From Paractinoplanes polyasparticus (lineage in GTDB: Bacteria; Actinomycetota; Actinomycetes; Mycobacteriales; Micromonosporaceae), in contig NZ_JAHWFK010000041.1 of NCBI RefSeq assembly GCF_019710575.1, forward strand, positions 124,001-188,000: DNA of 64,000 bases, in the 5' to 3' direction. Position 1 is the stretch's first letter, and each line of letters opens with the position of its first letter. The notes beneath the pieces are model-generated. The model had not been told where the DNA came from. It searched no databases and was given only the letters and a program-made list of their open reading frames with translations. A program made the position numbers and the translations under genes. Positions 51,337-59,353 of this stretch are shown here, piece by piece.

Positions 51337-51932
51337 CGAGCCCACTCTTCGGCGGTGCGCAGATCGTCGTCGGTGTCGCAGTCGAACCAGGGGGGCGGGC
51401 CCGGCCGTCGCCACGAGACCTCGGCGACCCGCATGTGGTTCATCAGTTCGCGGACCGAGGCGCCGTCCAGACGGCCGCGCTCCTCGATCAGGTGGTCGAT
51501 CGCCTGACGCAGGGCGGCCGTGCGCCAGACCCCGCACAGCATCTGTCGCCGGCCCTCGGCGTCGCGGTAGACCGCACCCTGCATCGGCGCCGACTCGGCG
51601 GTCAGGCGCAGCACGTCGATCGCCTCACCGGTGAGCAGCGGCAGGTCAGCGGCGAGCAGCGCCGTGTAGGAGACGTCGTCGGGCACCAGCGCCAGACCAG
51701 CCGCGGTGGCCGCCACCGGGCCGCTGCCGGGCGGATCCTCCCTGGTGGAGTGCACCTGCACGGGCAGGTCGGGCGGCACCCGGCCGACGACGATCCGAGG
51801 GTCGGCGTCGTGCACCGCGGCCAGCACGCGGGTCAGCATGGACTGCCCGGCCACGGTCAGGGTCGGCTTGTCCGCACCACCCATCCGCCGCGCAGCTCCG
51901 CCGGCCAGCACCACCGCCGCATATCCCCCCAC
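51333..51932 (-). CDS. mobA: Molybdenum cofactor guanylyltransferase
   Basis: Attaches GMP to molybdopterin to make the bis-MGD cofactor. 199 aa: GTP-binding VVLAGGAARRMGGADKPTLTV (8-28), TALLAADLPLLTGEAI (Mg-binding AADLP), and a variable C-terminus. GTG at 51932. Overlaps the DUF6457 gene. Related genes fdhD, moaA and moaD lie within 5 kb but in separate units. Confidence 0.92.
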   Translation of the reverse strand: MGGYAAVVLAGGAARRMGGADKPTLTVAGQSMLTRVLAAVHDADPRIVVGRVPPDLPVQVHSTREDPPGSGPVAATAAGLALVPDDVSYTALLAADLPLLTGEAIDVLRLTAESAPMQGAVYRDAEGRRQMLCGVWRTAALRQAIDHLIEERGRLDGASVRELMNHMRVAEVSWRRPGPPPWFDCDTDDDLRTAEEWAR

Positions 51933-52059
51933 GTACGTACCGTATCCCGACCGCGTGTCCAGCGTGACCGCGCGCTCAGTTACCAGTCGTTGATCACTGT
52001 GTGTCCCAGGAGTATCGGTGCGTCCCCGTCCGAGGCGGGCCGGACGCCGCCGACCGGCC

Positions 52060-52065
52060 TACGCT
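52060..52065 (+). promoter_or_regulatory. -10 element of a probable leaderless promoter (fdhD)
   Basis: TACGCT ends six bases before the ATG at 52072. Confidence 0.5.
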
Positions 52066-52071
52066 CGACCC

Positions 52072-52899
52072 ATGGCGAGGACGATGACCCGGCGACCAGT
52101 CGTGAAGATCAATTTGGATGCGACCGGCGACCCCCGCCGCCGCCCGGACGACCTCGCCGCCGAGGAACCGCTCGAGATCCGCGTCCGCAAGGCGCCGCTG
52201 GCGGTCACCATGCGCACCCCGGGGCAGGACATCGACCTGGCCATGGGCTTCCTGCTGACCGAGGGCATCATCGGCAGCGCCGACGACGTGGTGACCGCGC
52301 AGTTGTGCGCCGGCACCGACACCCCGAACACCTACAACGTGGTCGACGTCGTGCTGGGGGCCGAGGTGCCGCCGCCGGTCACCGATCCGAGCCGCAACTT
52401 CTACACCACCAGCTCGTGCGGTGTGTGCGGCAAGGCCAGCATCGACGCCGTGCGCACCCGTTCGCAGTTCGACGTCGCAGCCGACACGCTCACCGTTGCC
52501 GCCGGCACTCTCGTCGAGCTGCCCGACCGCCTGCGCGCGGCCCAGCGCACCTTCGACCGTACGGGTGGCCTGCACGCGGCCGGTCTGTTCACCGCCGACG
52601 GCGAACTGGTGGTGCTGCGCGAGGACGTGGGCCGCCACAACGCCGTCGACAAGGTGATCGGGTGGGCGCTGCGCGAGGGACGGCTGCCGTTGACCGGGCA
52701 CCTGCTGCTCGTCTCGGGGCGGGCCAGCTTCGAGCTCACCCAGAAGGCCTGGATGGCCGGGCTCCCGCTGCTCGCGGCCGTGTCGGCGCCGAGCACACTG
52801 GCGGCCGAGCTCGCCGACGAGGCGGGGATGACGCTGGTCGGCTTCCTGCGCGGCCGGAGCATGAACGTCTACACGTCGCCGGAGCGGATCACCGTCTGA
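52072..52899 (+). CDS. fdhD: Formate dehydrogenase accessory sulfurtransferase FdhD
   Basis: Transfers sulfur to the Mo-bisMGD of formate dehydrogenase. 275 aa: EEPLEIRVRKAPLAVTMRTPGQDIDLAMGFLLTEGII, the cysteine loop SSCGVCGK (both Cys of CxxC), THGGLHAAGLF-type GGLHAAGLF, REDVGRHNAVDKVIG, and RASFELTQKAWMAG. ATG at 52072; MTRRPVVK at 52084 is an alternative. Divergent from mobA. No formate dehydrogenase structural gene is in the window. Confidence 0.95.
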   Translation: MARTMTRRPVVKINLDATGDPRRRPDDLAAEEPLEIRVRKAPLAVTMRTPGQDIDLAMGFLLTEGIIGSADDVVTAQLCAGTDTPNTYNVVDVVLGAEVPPPVTDPSRNFYTTSSCGVCGKASIDAVRTRSQFDVAADTLTVAAGTLVELPDRLRAAQRTFDRTGGLHAAGLFTADGELVVLREDVGRHNAVDKVIGWALREGRLPLTGHLLLVSGRASFELTQKAWMAGLPLLAAVSAPSTLAAELADEAGMTLVGFLRGRSMNVYTSPERITV

Positions 52900-52926
52900 G
52901 GCGGCCCTCCGGTTCGGGCGTGGCTG

Positions 52927-52974
52927 AGGGCTGCCTTCCGGTCGACACCATGGCCCGTACATCTAGGCAGCCCT
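52927..52974. terminator. Inverted repeat at convergent fdhD / DUF4192 genes
   Basis: Perfect 10-bp arms AGGGCTGCCT (52927-52936) and AGGCAGCCCT (52965-52974), 28-base loop. The right arm begins at the last base of the DUF4192 stop codon. Confidence 0.55.
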
Positions 52975-53943
52975 TCCCCGCACCGAGCCCGCCGGCGGGC
53001 CGAAGTCCTCGACGGCCTCGTGGCTGATGCCGGCGGCCAGCAGACGGTCGAGGATCGTGGCGAAGCGGTGGTACGGGTCGTGCCGCAGCGCCCGGTCGAC
53101 CGCCACCCGGGCCAGCGGACCCAGCCCGACCCGCCACGCCGCATAACCCAGCAGCGCGGCCGGGCCAGGCACGAAAGGCACCTCGACCCGGCGGGTCGTC
53201 TCGGTCCACAGCCGCAGGTGCCAGGGCTCGTCGGAGATGCGGTTGACCGCGAAGTCGAACGCCGTCCGGCCGATCAACAGGGCGCCCAGCCAAGCCGTCT
53301 CGTCGTACGTCAGGGACCGGCCCGCCGCATGCTGTCGCTCCGCATGGAGCACCGCCTTGCGACCGGCCCGCCCCATCAGGGTGCGGGGAAGCCCCTCGCC
53401 GAGCTTCAAGTTCAGGGCCGCCGTGGCAGCGGCCATCTGGCGGCGCTCCTCGCCCTCGACGGCGGCCACCTGCTCGACCAGCTTCTGCCGGTTGGGCAGC
53501 GCGACCTGACCCTGGAAGACCGCGGCGGCGGCGATCGGGCTGTGCGGCGACGGGACGGGAAGGCCCTCGGGCGGGCAGCAGCCCGGGTCGGCGCAGCCGA
53601 ACGACCACCAGCGGCCGGCGGTGATCCGCAACTGGTCGCGCACCCGGACGCCGGCCCGGTTCAAGGCGGCCACGAGGGCGCCGATCGTCCGGTTGACCGG
53701 CTCGGGCGGGCCGAAGCCGAGGAGCGAGACGGACTGTGCCTTCTGCCGGGCGACCATCTGCGCTATCGGGCCGGTGTCGTCGGCGCCGGGCGGCGGCAGG
53801 TCGTGCCGACCGACGAAGCTGACGGCGCGCCCGACCGTGCCGATCACCACGAGGCTGTCGGCCGGATGGAAGCCGAGCAGGTACGGCGTGACGGCGATGA
53901 GGTCGGCGGGGCTACGGACGACGATCGTGCATTCGGGGTTCAT
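52963..53943 (-). CDS. DUF4192 family protein
   Basis: 326-residue soluble protein, actinobacterial. Starts MNPECTIVVRSPADLIAVTPYLLGFHPADSLVVIG, the recognisable DUF4192 opening. A cysteine-rich motif SFGCADPGCCPPEG lies at about 115-130. The C-terminal half is helical (LARVAVDRALRHDPYHRFATILDRLLAAGI). Function unknown. ATG at 53943. Confidence 0.92.
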   Translation of the reverse strand: MNPECTIVVRSPADLIAVTPYLLGFHPADSLVVIGTVGRAVSFVGRHDLPPPGADDTGPIAQMVARQKAQSVSLLGFGPPEPVNRTIGALVAALNRAGVRVRDQLRITAGRWWSFGCADPGCCPPEGLPVPSPHSPIAAAAVFQGQVALPNRQKLVEQVAAVEGEERRQMAAATAALNLKLGEGLPRTLMGRAGRKAVLHAERQHAAGRSLTYDETAWLGALLIGRTAFDFAVNRISDEPWHLRLWTETTRRVEVPFVPGPAALLGYAAWRVGLGPLARVAVDRALRHDPYHRFATILDRLLAAGISHEAVEDFGPPAGSVRGRAA

Positions 53944-54022
53944 GCCGGGCAGCGTGGCCGACCGAGGGCCTTCCGCGAGTGCCAGGCCGACGGCCTGTGG
54001 ACGACACGCGGGTTATCCACAG

Positions 54023-54526
54023 CTAGGAGCGGAACGGGAGCTCGTGCAGCTCCAGCCCCTCCTGCTGCCACTCGTGGGGAGCGCGGTTCAGGTCGAGGGT
54101 CAGTTCGAACGACGAGACGACGTCGTAGCCGGCCGCGTGCAGGCTGCGGATCGCGTCGACGTTGCGGGACTCGGGTGAGATCGTCAGCGCGGTCATGTTC
54201 CGCCGGCGGGCCTCGTCGGCGACGTGTCGCAGCAGCTTGCGCCCCACTCCTTTGTGGCGGTGGGAGACCGTGACCACGATCGGCTCGACCTCGCCCGCCC
54301 GGCCCCGGAGCACGAGCCCGACCAGCCCGATCACGCCGTCGTCGGCATGGTCGGCCACCCACAGCCCGCCCAGATCGAGCCGGGTGAGGTATTCCTCGAA
54401 GCCCTCACCGGCGTCCTCGTCGGGCACGCCGTACATCCGGTTGTGCTGGTTGGTCAGCTCGGACCACAGGCGACGACCCGCGGAGTGGTCACTCGGACGG
54501 TACGAACGCACTGCGACAGGGCTCAT
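54023..54526 (-). CDS. GNAT-family N-acetyltransferase
   Basis: 167 aa. Acetyl-CoA motif A: EPIVVTVSHRHKGVGRKLLRHVADEARRRNM (R/Q-x2-G-x-G/A as HKGVG). Motif B: LTISPESRNVDAIRSLHAAGY. Substrate unknown. ATG at 54526; the longer frame to 54628 has no support. Divergent from the fructosamine-kinase-like gene, 56 bases apart. Confidence 0.9.
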   Translation of the reverse strand: MSPVAVRSYRPSDHSAGRRLWSELTNQHNRMYGVPDEDAGEGFEEYLTRLDLGGLWVADHADDGVIGLVGLVLRGRAGEVEPIVVTVSHRHKGVGRKLLRHVADEARRRNMTALTISPESRNVDAIRSLHAAGYDVVSSFELTLDLNRAPHEWQQEGLELHELPFRS

Positions 54527-54582
54527 GCCGACATTTTGACTCCGATTTTCCAGGGGCGTAAGCCGAAGCGGAAGATAAGGCA

Positions 54583-55461
54583 GTGGACCAGGCGTACTTG
54601 CGCGCGCACCCCGAGCACCTCCCGACATTTCTCACTCACCAGCGCCTCCGCGAGACGCCGGTGGGCGGCAGCAGCGTGTCGACCGCGAGCCGGCTGACGC
54701 TCGACGACGGAACCTCGATCTTCGCCAAGACGTGGACCTCCGGGGAGGCTCCGGCCGGCATCTTCACGGCCGAGGCGTCCGGTCTGAGGTGGCTGGGCGC
54801 GGCGGGGGCGCCGGTGCCCGAGGTCATCGTCGCGCTGCCCTCGATGATCGCGACCGAGTGGATCGAGCCCGGTGAGCCCACCCGCGCGGCCGCCGAGCAG
54901 CTCGGCCGCGACCTGGCCGGGTTGCATCGCTCGGGCGCATCGTCGTTCGGCGCGGACTGGAACGGCTTCATCGGGCCGCTCGGCCTCGACAACACGCCGA
55001 CCGGCGGTGCTTGGGGACCGTGGTTCGCCGAGCGCCGGCTCCGGCCGTACCTGAAGATCTCGGCCGATCGGGGAGCGCTCACGACGGCCGAGGTCGAGCT
55101 GGTCGAGCGTATTTTTCCGATCCTCGAGGCGTACGACGACGGCGAGCCCAGCCGCACGCACGGCGACCTCTGGCCGGGAAATGTGCTGTGGGGCGCCGAC
55201 GGCCGGGCCTGGCTCGTCGACCCGGCCGCGCACGGGGGCCACCGCGAGACCGACCTGGCCGAGCTCGCCCTGTTCGGCGGGGCGCCGTTCCTCGCCACGA
55301 TCGTCGGCGCCTATCACGAGGCTTACCCGCTGGCCGACGGCTGGCCGGAGCGGGTTCCGCTGCACCAATTGCACCTTTTGCTCGTGCACACCGCGGCGTT
55401 CGGGGAAAGCTATCGCGGCTCGGTTCGCGCGGCCGCGTTATCCACACTGCGCGCACTGTGA
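54583..55461 (+). CDS. Fructosamine kinase family protein
   Basis: Phosphorylates protein-bound or free ketoamines for deglycation. 292 aa: VGGSSVSTASRLTLDDGTSIFAKTW (nucleotide-binding lysine), RTHGDLWPGNVLWG (catalytic Asp), WLVDPAAHGGHRETDLAELALFGG (Mg Asp). This is the bacterial FN3K-like pattern. GTG start. One TTA codon near its end (55438-55440), overlapping a TTATCCACA 9-mer by chance. Confidence 0.93.
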   Translation: MDQAYLRAHPEHLPTFLTHQRLRETPVGGSSVSTASRLTLDDGTSIFAKTWTSGEAPAGIFTAEASGLRWLGAAGAPVPEVIVALPSMIATEWIEPGEPTRAAAEQLGRDLAGLHRSGASSFGADWNGFIGPLGLDNTPTGGAWGPWFAERRLRPYLKISADRGALTTAEVELVERIFPILEAYDDGEPSRTHGDLWPGNVLWGADGRAWLVDPAAHGGHRETDLAELALFGGAPFLATIVGAYHEAYPLADGWPERVPLHQLHLLLVHTAAFGESYRGSVRAAALSTLRAL

Positions 55462-55517
55462 CGGAGTCGGCCGTCCACAGGCCGGATTCGGCTGAGGTCA
55501 ACATCGGTTCCAGCGGA

Positions 55518-55523
55518 TAGATT
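55518..55523 (+). promoter_or_regulatory. -10 element of a probable leaderless promoter (moaA)
   Basis: TAGATT ends six bases before the GTG at 55530. Confidence 0.55.
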
Positions 55524-55529
55524 CGACGC

Positions 55530-56558
55530 GTGAGCATGCGTAGTGGGGCCCTCATCCCGCTCGCCGACCGATTCGGGCGAGTGGCGACCGATCTGCGCGT
55601 GTCCCTGACCGATCGCTGCAATCTGCGCTGCACCTACTGCATGCCCGAGGAGGGGCTGGCCTGGCTCCCGCGCGAACAGCAGCTGACCGACGACGAGGTG
55701 ATCCGGCTGATCCGGATCGCGGTCGAGCGGCTCGGCATCCGCGAGGTGCGATTCACCGGCGGTGAGCCCCTGCTGCGCCGCGGCCTGGTCGGCATCATCG
55801 AGGCGGCGGCCCGGCTGACGCCGCGGCCCACGCTCATGCTGACGACGAACGGCATCGGGCTCGAGCGGCTCGCGGGGCCGCTGCGCAAGGCCGGGCTCGA
55901 CCGGGTCAACGTCTCGCTCGACACGCTCGACCCGGAACGCTTCCAGGCGCTGACCCGGCGCGACCGGATGGCCGACGTGCTGCGCGGCCTGACCGCGGCG
56001 GCCACGGCCGGCCTGACCCCCGTGAAGATCAACACCGTGCTGATGCGCGACATCAACGACGACGAGGCGCCCGCGCTGTTGCGGTTCGCCCTGGAGAACG
56101 GCTATCAGCTGCGCTTCATCGAGCAGATGCCGCTCGATGCCCAGCACCAGTGGGACAGGCACACCATGGTCACGGCCGAAGAGATCCTGGCCGGTCTCGC
56201 GCCGTTCGGTCTCCTGCCCGATCCGGTTTCACGTGGAACAGCGCCGGCCGAGACGTGGTTGGTCCCCGGCCATGTCGATGCCGCCGGCAATCCGGCCCGG
56301 GTCGGTGTCATCGGCAGCGTGACCAGGCCGTTCTGCGGCGATTGCGACCGCACTCGGCTGACCGCCGACGGTCAGGTGCGCAATTGCCTGTTCGCCACCG
56401 ACGAGAGCGACCTGCGCAAGCTGCTCCGCGACGACGCGAACGACGACGAGGTGGCCGAGGCCTGGCGGGTCGCCATGAGCGGCAAGCGGGCCGGCCACGG
56501 TATTGACGATCCGACGTTCCTCCAGCCGGCCCGTCCCATGTCCGCCATCGGAGGCTGA
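55530..56558 (+). CDS. moaA: GTP 3',8-cyclase (molybdenum cofactor synthesis)
   Basis: Radical-SAM enzyme for the first step of molybdopterin synthesis. 342 aa: N-terminal 4Fe-4S cluster CNLRCTYC (C30, C34, C37), GGEPLLRRGL, and the second cluster FCGDCDRTRLTADGQVRNCLF. The C-terminal GG dipeptide (AIGG) needed for activity is present. GTG at 55530. The moaD gene follows two bases after the stop. Confidence 0.96.
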   Translation: MSMRSGALIPLADRFGRVATDLRVSLTDRCNLRCTYCMPEEGLAWLPREQQLTDDEVIRLIRIAVERLGIREVRFTGGEPLLRRGLVGIIEAAARLTPRPTLMLTTNGIGLERLAGPLRKAGLDRVNVSLDTLDPERFQALTRRDRMADVLRGLTAAATAGLTPVKINTVLMRDINDDEAPALLRFALENGYQLRFIEQMPLDAQHQWDRHTMVTAEEILAGLAPFGLLPDPVSRGTAPAETWLVPGHVDAAGNPARVGVIGSVTRPFCGDCDRTRLTADGQVRNCLFATDESDLRKLLRDDANDDEVAEAWRVAMSGKRAGHGIDDPTFLQPARPMSAIGG

Positions 56559-56560
56559 GT

Positions 56561-56809
56561 TTGCCGACCCTGACTGTCCGCTACTTCGCCGGCGCGCGAG
56601 CGGCCGCCAACGGCATCCGCAGCGAACCGGCGGAGGCGGCCACCCTCAACGACCTGAAGCAGCGGCTGACCGATCGGCACGGCGAACGCCTGGGTGTGGT
56701 GCTCAAGGCGGCCAGCTTCCTGGTCGACGGTCTGACCTGTCACGACCAGGCCGCTCCCCTGCCGGCCGACGCCACGGTCGACATCCTCCCGCCCTTCGCC
56801 GGGGGCTGA
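56561..56809 (+). CDS. moaD: Molybdopterin synthase sulfur carrier subunit (MoaD/ThiS family)
   Basis: 82-residue ubiquitin-like sulfur carrier ending PPFAGG, the adenylated/thiocarboxylated Gly-Gly tail. Core: LTVRYFAGARAAANGI, TLNDLKQRLTDRHGERLGVVLKAASFLVDG, ATVDILPPF. TTG start two bases after moaA, so co-transcribed. The MoaE partner is not adjacent. Confidence 0.93.
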   Translation: MPTLTVRYFAGARAAANGIRSEPAEAATLNDLKQRLTDRHGERLGVVLKAASFLVDGLTCHDQAAPLPADATVDILPPFAGG

Positions 56810-56908
56810 CCGGGCCCGACCGTCTCCCGGCGGCAGCCGATCGCCCGGGGCGGCGGAGGCTCGTTCGGGTCGCGAGAATCGGAGTTCGCGAGCGATCCGG
56901 GGGTCGGA

Positions 56909-57928
56909 GTGGCATCAGAACGGGAGACCGCAGTGCGGCAGTCCTGGGCGGTTGCGGAGTCGTTCGGGCTGGGAACGCCGACTCAGGAGCTCGCGCCGGT
57001 CAGTTTTCGCAGCTCCCAGACGTGGCGATTGGTCACTCGGGACGGTTCCGCGCTGATCAAGCACGTCGCGGCCGAGGACTGGCTCGACGACTTCGCCCGG
57101 GCGATGGAGTTCGAACGGCTGGCGCTGGCCGCCGGCATCTCGATGGCCCGGCCGATCCCGCCGCTCACCGAGCCGATGAACCACGACGACGGCCCGGCCC
57201 GGAAGCGGCTCGGCTTCGCCGCGGCGATCGACGGAATCGGATGGGTGCGCGCCTATGACTGGGTGGACGGGGAGCCGCTCGCTGACGGGGACGACGTCGC
57301 CGGATGGCTGGGTGAGACATTGGCCCGGCTCCATCAGTTGGCGCCGACCGCGGACGCGGCGAGGGCGCCCGATTGGTACCGGTTGGACCAGCCCGAGACA
57401 TGGCACGGCTGGCTTGACGACGGGCAACGGGACGGGCGCACCTGGGCCGCTCTCCTACGGCTGCACATGGCGGACGTCCTGGAGGCGGCCGGCTGGGTGG
57501 CGCGGAGCTTCGCGGCGGCCGGCGACTACGTCATGACACACCGGGATGTCGAGCCGTGGAACGTCATGATGACCGGTGGCGGCCCGGTGCTGATCGACTG
57601 GGACGTGGCCGGGGCGGACAGCGCGAGCCTCGAAGCGGCCCACGCGACGTTGGAGTTTTCGCGGCGAGGCCGACCCACTCCTGATCCGGCTGCGGTCCGG
57701 CGAACCTTCGAGGCGTACGTCGGCGCCGGTGGAACCCCGTTCGGCGGTTCCGACGTGCTGGCCCGGCGGGCCGGGCTGCGCCTCGGGCGGCTGGCCGAGC
57801 GATTGCGGATGTCACTGGGCGACCAGGATCTCGGGCCCCGCGAACTAGCGGCTGTCGAGCGCCGAGCCGCCGAGCAGATCGCCGAGATGCCGTCCTTCCT
57901 CGCTGCCCTTCGGAACTACCGCCTCTGA
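56909..57928 (+). CDS. Aminoglycoside phosphotransferase (APH)-family kinase-like protein
   Basis: 339 aa. Protein-kinase-like fold: SALIKHVAAEDW, catalytic MTHRDVEPWNVMMT (D in HRD), Mg-binding VLIDWDVAG. APH family members phosphorylate antibiotics, choline, homoserine or other small alcohols; no gene context points to one. GTG at 56909 with GGGGGTCGGA upstream. Starts 99 bases after moaD; probably separate. Confidence 0.9.
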   Translation: MASERETAVRQSWAVAESFGLGTPTQELAPVSFRSSQTWRLVTRDGSALIKHVAAEDWLDDFARAMEFERLALAAGISMARPIPPLTEPMNHDDGPARKRLGFAAAIDGIGWVRAYDWVDGEPLADGDDVAGWLGETLARLHQLAPTADAARAPDWYRLDQPETWHGWLDDGQRDGRTWAALLRLHMADVLEAAGWVARSFAAAGDYVMTHRDVEPWNVMMTGGGPVLIDWDVAGADSASLEAAHATLEFSRRGRPTPDPAAVRRTFEAYVGAGGTPFGGSDVLARRAGLRLGRLAERLRMSLGDQDLGPRELAAVERRAAEQIAEMPSFLAALRNYRL

Positions 57929-58009
57929 CCGGATCGACGGTTCGTCAGTCCGCTCTCAGGAAGGACCAGGACACTTACCGAGGACAAGTGGCTGGGGGAG
58001 GACATCTTG

Positions 58010-59287
58010 GTGGTATTCGTCGGGCTGATCGTTGTGGTCATCGGCCTGATTCACTTCTACCTGTGGAAGCGGCTCGTCAAGGATCCGCTGCCCGGTAAGC
58101 GCGCCCGCCGGATCGGGGCAGTGGTCTTCGTCGGACTGGCCGTGCTGGCGCCCGCGACGTTGATCGGCGTGCGATCGGGGGCCCTTCCGTGGCTTGCCTG
58201 GCCCGGCTACCTGTGGATCGCGGTCATGTTCTACCTGCTGGTCACGCTGGCCGTGCTGGAGATACCCCGGCTCGCGTTGAGCCTGGCGTGGCGCTCGCGA
58301 CGGCGTCCGGAAATGGAAACCGCGACCGTCAGCACGGCACCCACCGCAGGCGAGGGCGAGTCGGTGCTGACGGCCGAGAAACCACCGACCGTTGGTGGCG
58401 GCGACAAGCAGCTGACCGACGAGAAGGCCAGCCGGAGCGAGACCCCGGGCAACGCCGACAAGCCGGGCATCGACCGGCGGCTGGTACTGGCCCGCGGCGC
58501 AGCGATCTTCGCGGGCCTCACCGCGGTCGGCGTCACCGGCTACGGCGTGCGGACGGCGCTGGGCGGTCCTCGGATCGACCGCATCCAGGTGCCGCTGGCC
58601 AAGCTTCCCCGGGCCATGGACGGCACCCGGCTGGCCGTCGTCTCCGACATCCACCTCGGGCCGTTGACCGGCATGAATCACGCCCGCCGGATCGTCGACG
58701 TGATCAATTCGGTGCAGGCGGACATCGTGTGCGTCGTCGGTGACCTTGTAGACGGCAGCGTGGCGGAACTGGGGCGGTTCGCGGCGCCGCTGGCCGATAT
58801 CCAGTCGCGGCAGGGGGCGTACTTCGTGACCGGGAACCATGAGTACTACTCCGGCTTCCAGGAGTGGGTCGACGAGGTCGCGCGCCTCGACGTGCGCCCG
58901 CTGCGCAACGAGCGCCTCGAAATCGGCGGCCTCGACCTGGCCGGCGTCAACGATCTGGGCGGCGCCGAGTCGGGCGACCCGCCCAATTTCGTCCAGGCGC
59001 TCGGCGACCGCGACCAGTCCCGGCCGGTCGTGCTCATGGCCCACCAGCCGATCGCCGCCCGCGACGCGGCCCCGTTCGGGGTTGATCTTCAAGTTTCCGG
59101 CCATACGCACGGCGGCCAGATGGCACCCTTCAACCTGCTGGTCAAGCTCGAGCAACCGGTCGTCTCCGGGCTCGGGAAGGTCGACGGTGTGCCGGTCTAT
59201 GTCACGAATGGCGCCGGTTTCTGGGGACCGCCGGTCCGGGTCGGCGCGCCGCCGCAGGTGAGTGTGATCGAGCTGCGCTCCCCCTGA
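58010..59287 (+). CDS. Membrane-anchored metallophosphoesterase
   Basis: 425 aa: three N-terminal transmembrane segments (about 1-17, 35-55, 62-85), a disordered Thr/Glu linker (about 100-155), a further hydrophobic helix with RR (DRRLVLARGAAIFAGL), then the metallophosphoesterase domain: VVSDIHLG, VGDLVDG, TGNHEYY, MAHQP, SGHTHGGQ. This is YkuE/UDP-diacylglucosamine-hydrolase-like. GTG at 58010 chosen for GGAGG eight bases upstream; a TTG at 58007 is also in frame. Confidence 0.93.
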   Translation: MVFVGLIVVVIGLIHFYLWKRLVKDPLPGKRARRIGAVVFVGLAVLAPATLIGVRSGALPWLAWPGYLWIAVMFYLLVTLAVLEIPRLALSLAWRSRRRPEMETATVSTAPTAGEGESVLTAEKPPTVGGGDKQLTDEKASRSETPGNADKPGIDRRLVLARGAAIFAGLTAVGVTGYGVRTALGGPRIDRIQVPLAKLPRAMDGTRLAVVSDIHLGPLTGMNHARRIVDVINSVQADIVCVVGDLVDGSVAELGRFAAPLADIQSRQGAYFVTGNHEYYSGFQEWVDEVARLDVRPLRNERLEIGGLDLAGVNDLGGAESGDPPNFVQALGDRDQSRPVVLMAHQPIAARDAAPFGVDLQVSGHTHGGQMAPFNLLVKLEQPVVSGLGKVDGVPVYVTNGAGFWGPPVRVGAPPQVSVIELRSP

Positions 59288-59353
59288 GAGGCATCAAGAT
59301 CCGTAAGTCCGTCAAGCGTGGCGATTCGTGCGAGCGGTGGAGGGCGTGACAGG

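Noticed and set aside
49632..53027. A 1131-codon open frame on the plus strand
   Set aside because: Runs across five real genes on both strands and their terminators; composition is Arg/Ala/Gly-rich shadow.
55438..55446. Perfect DnaA box TTATCCACA
   Set aside because: Inside the last codons of the fructosamine-kinase-like gene; isolated, so not called as a regulatory feature.
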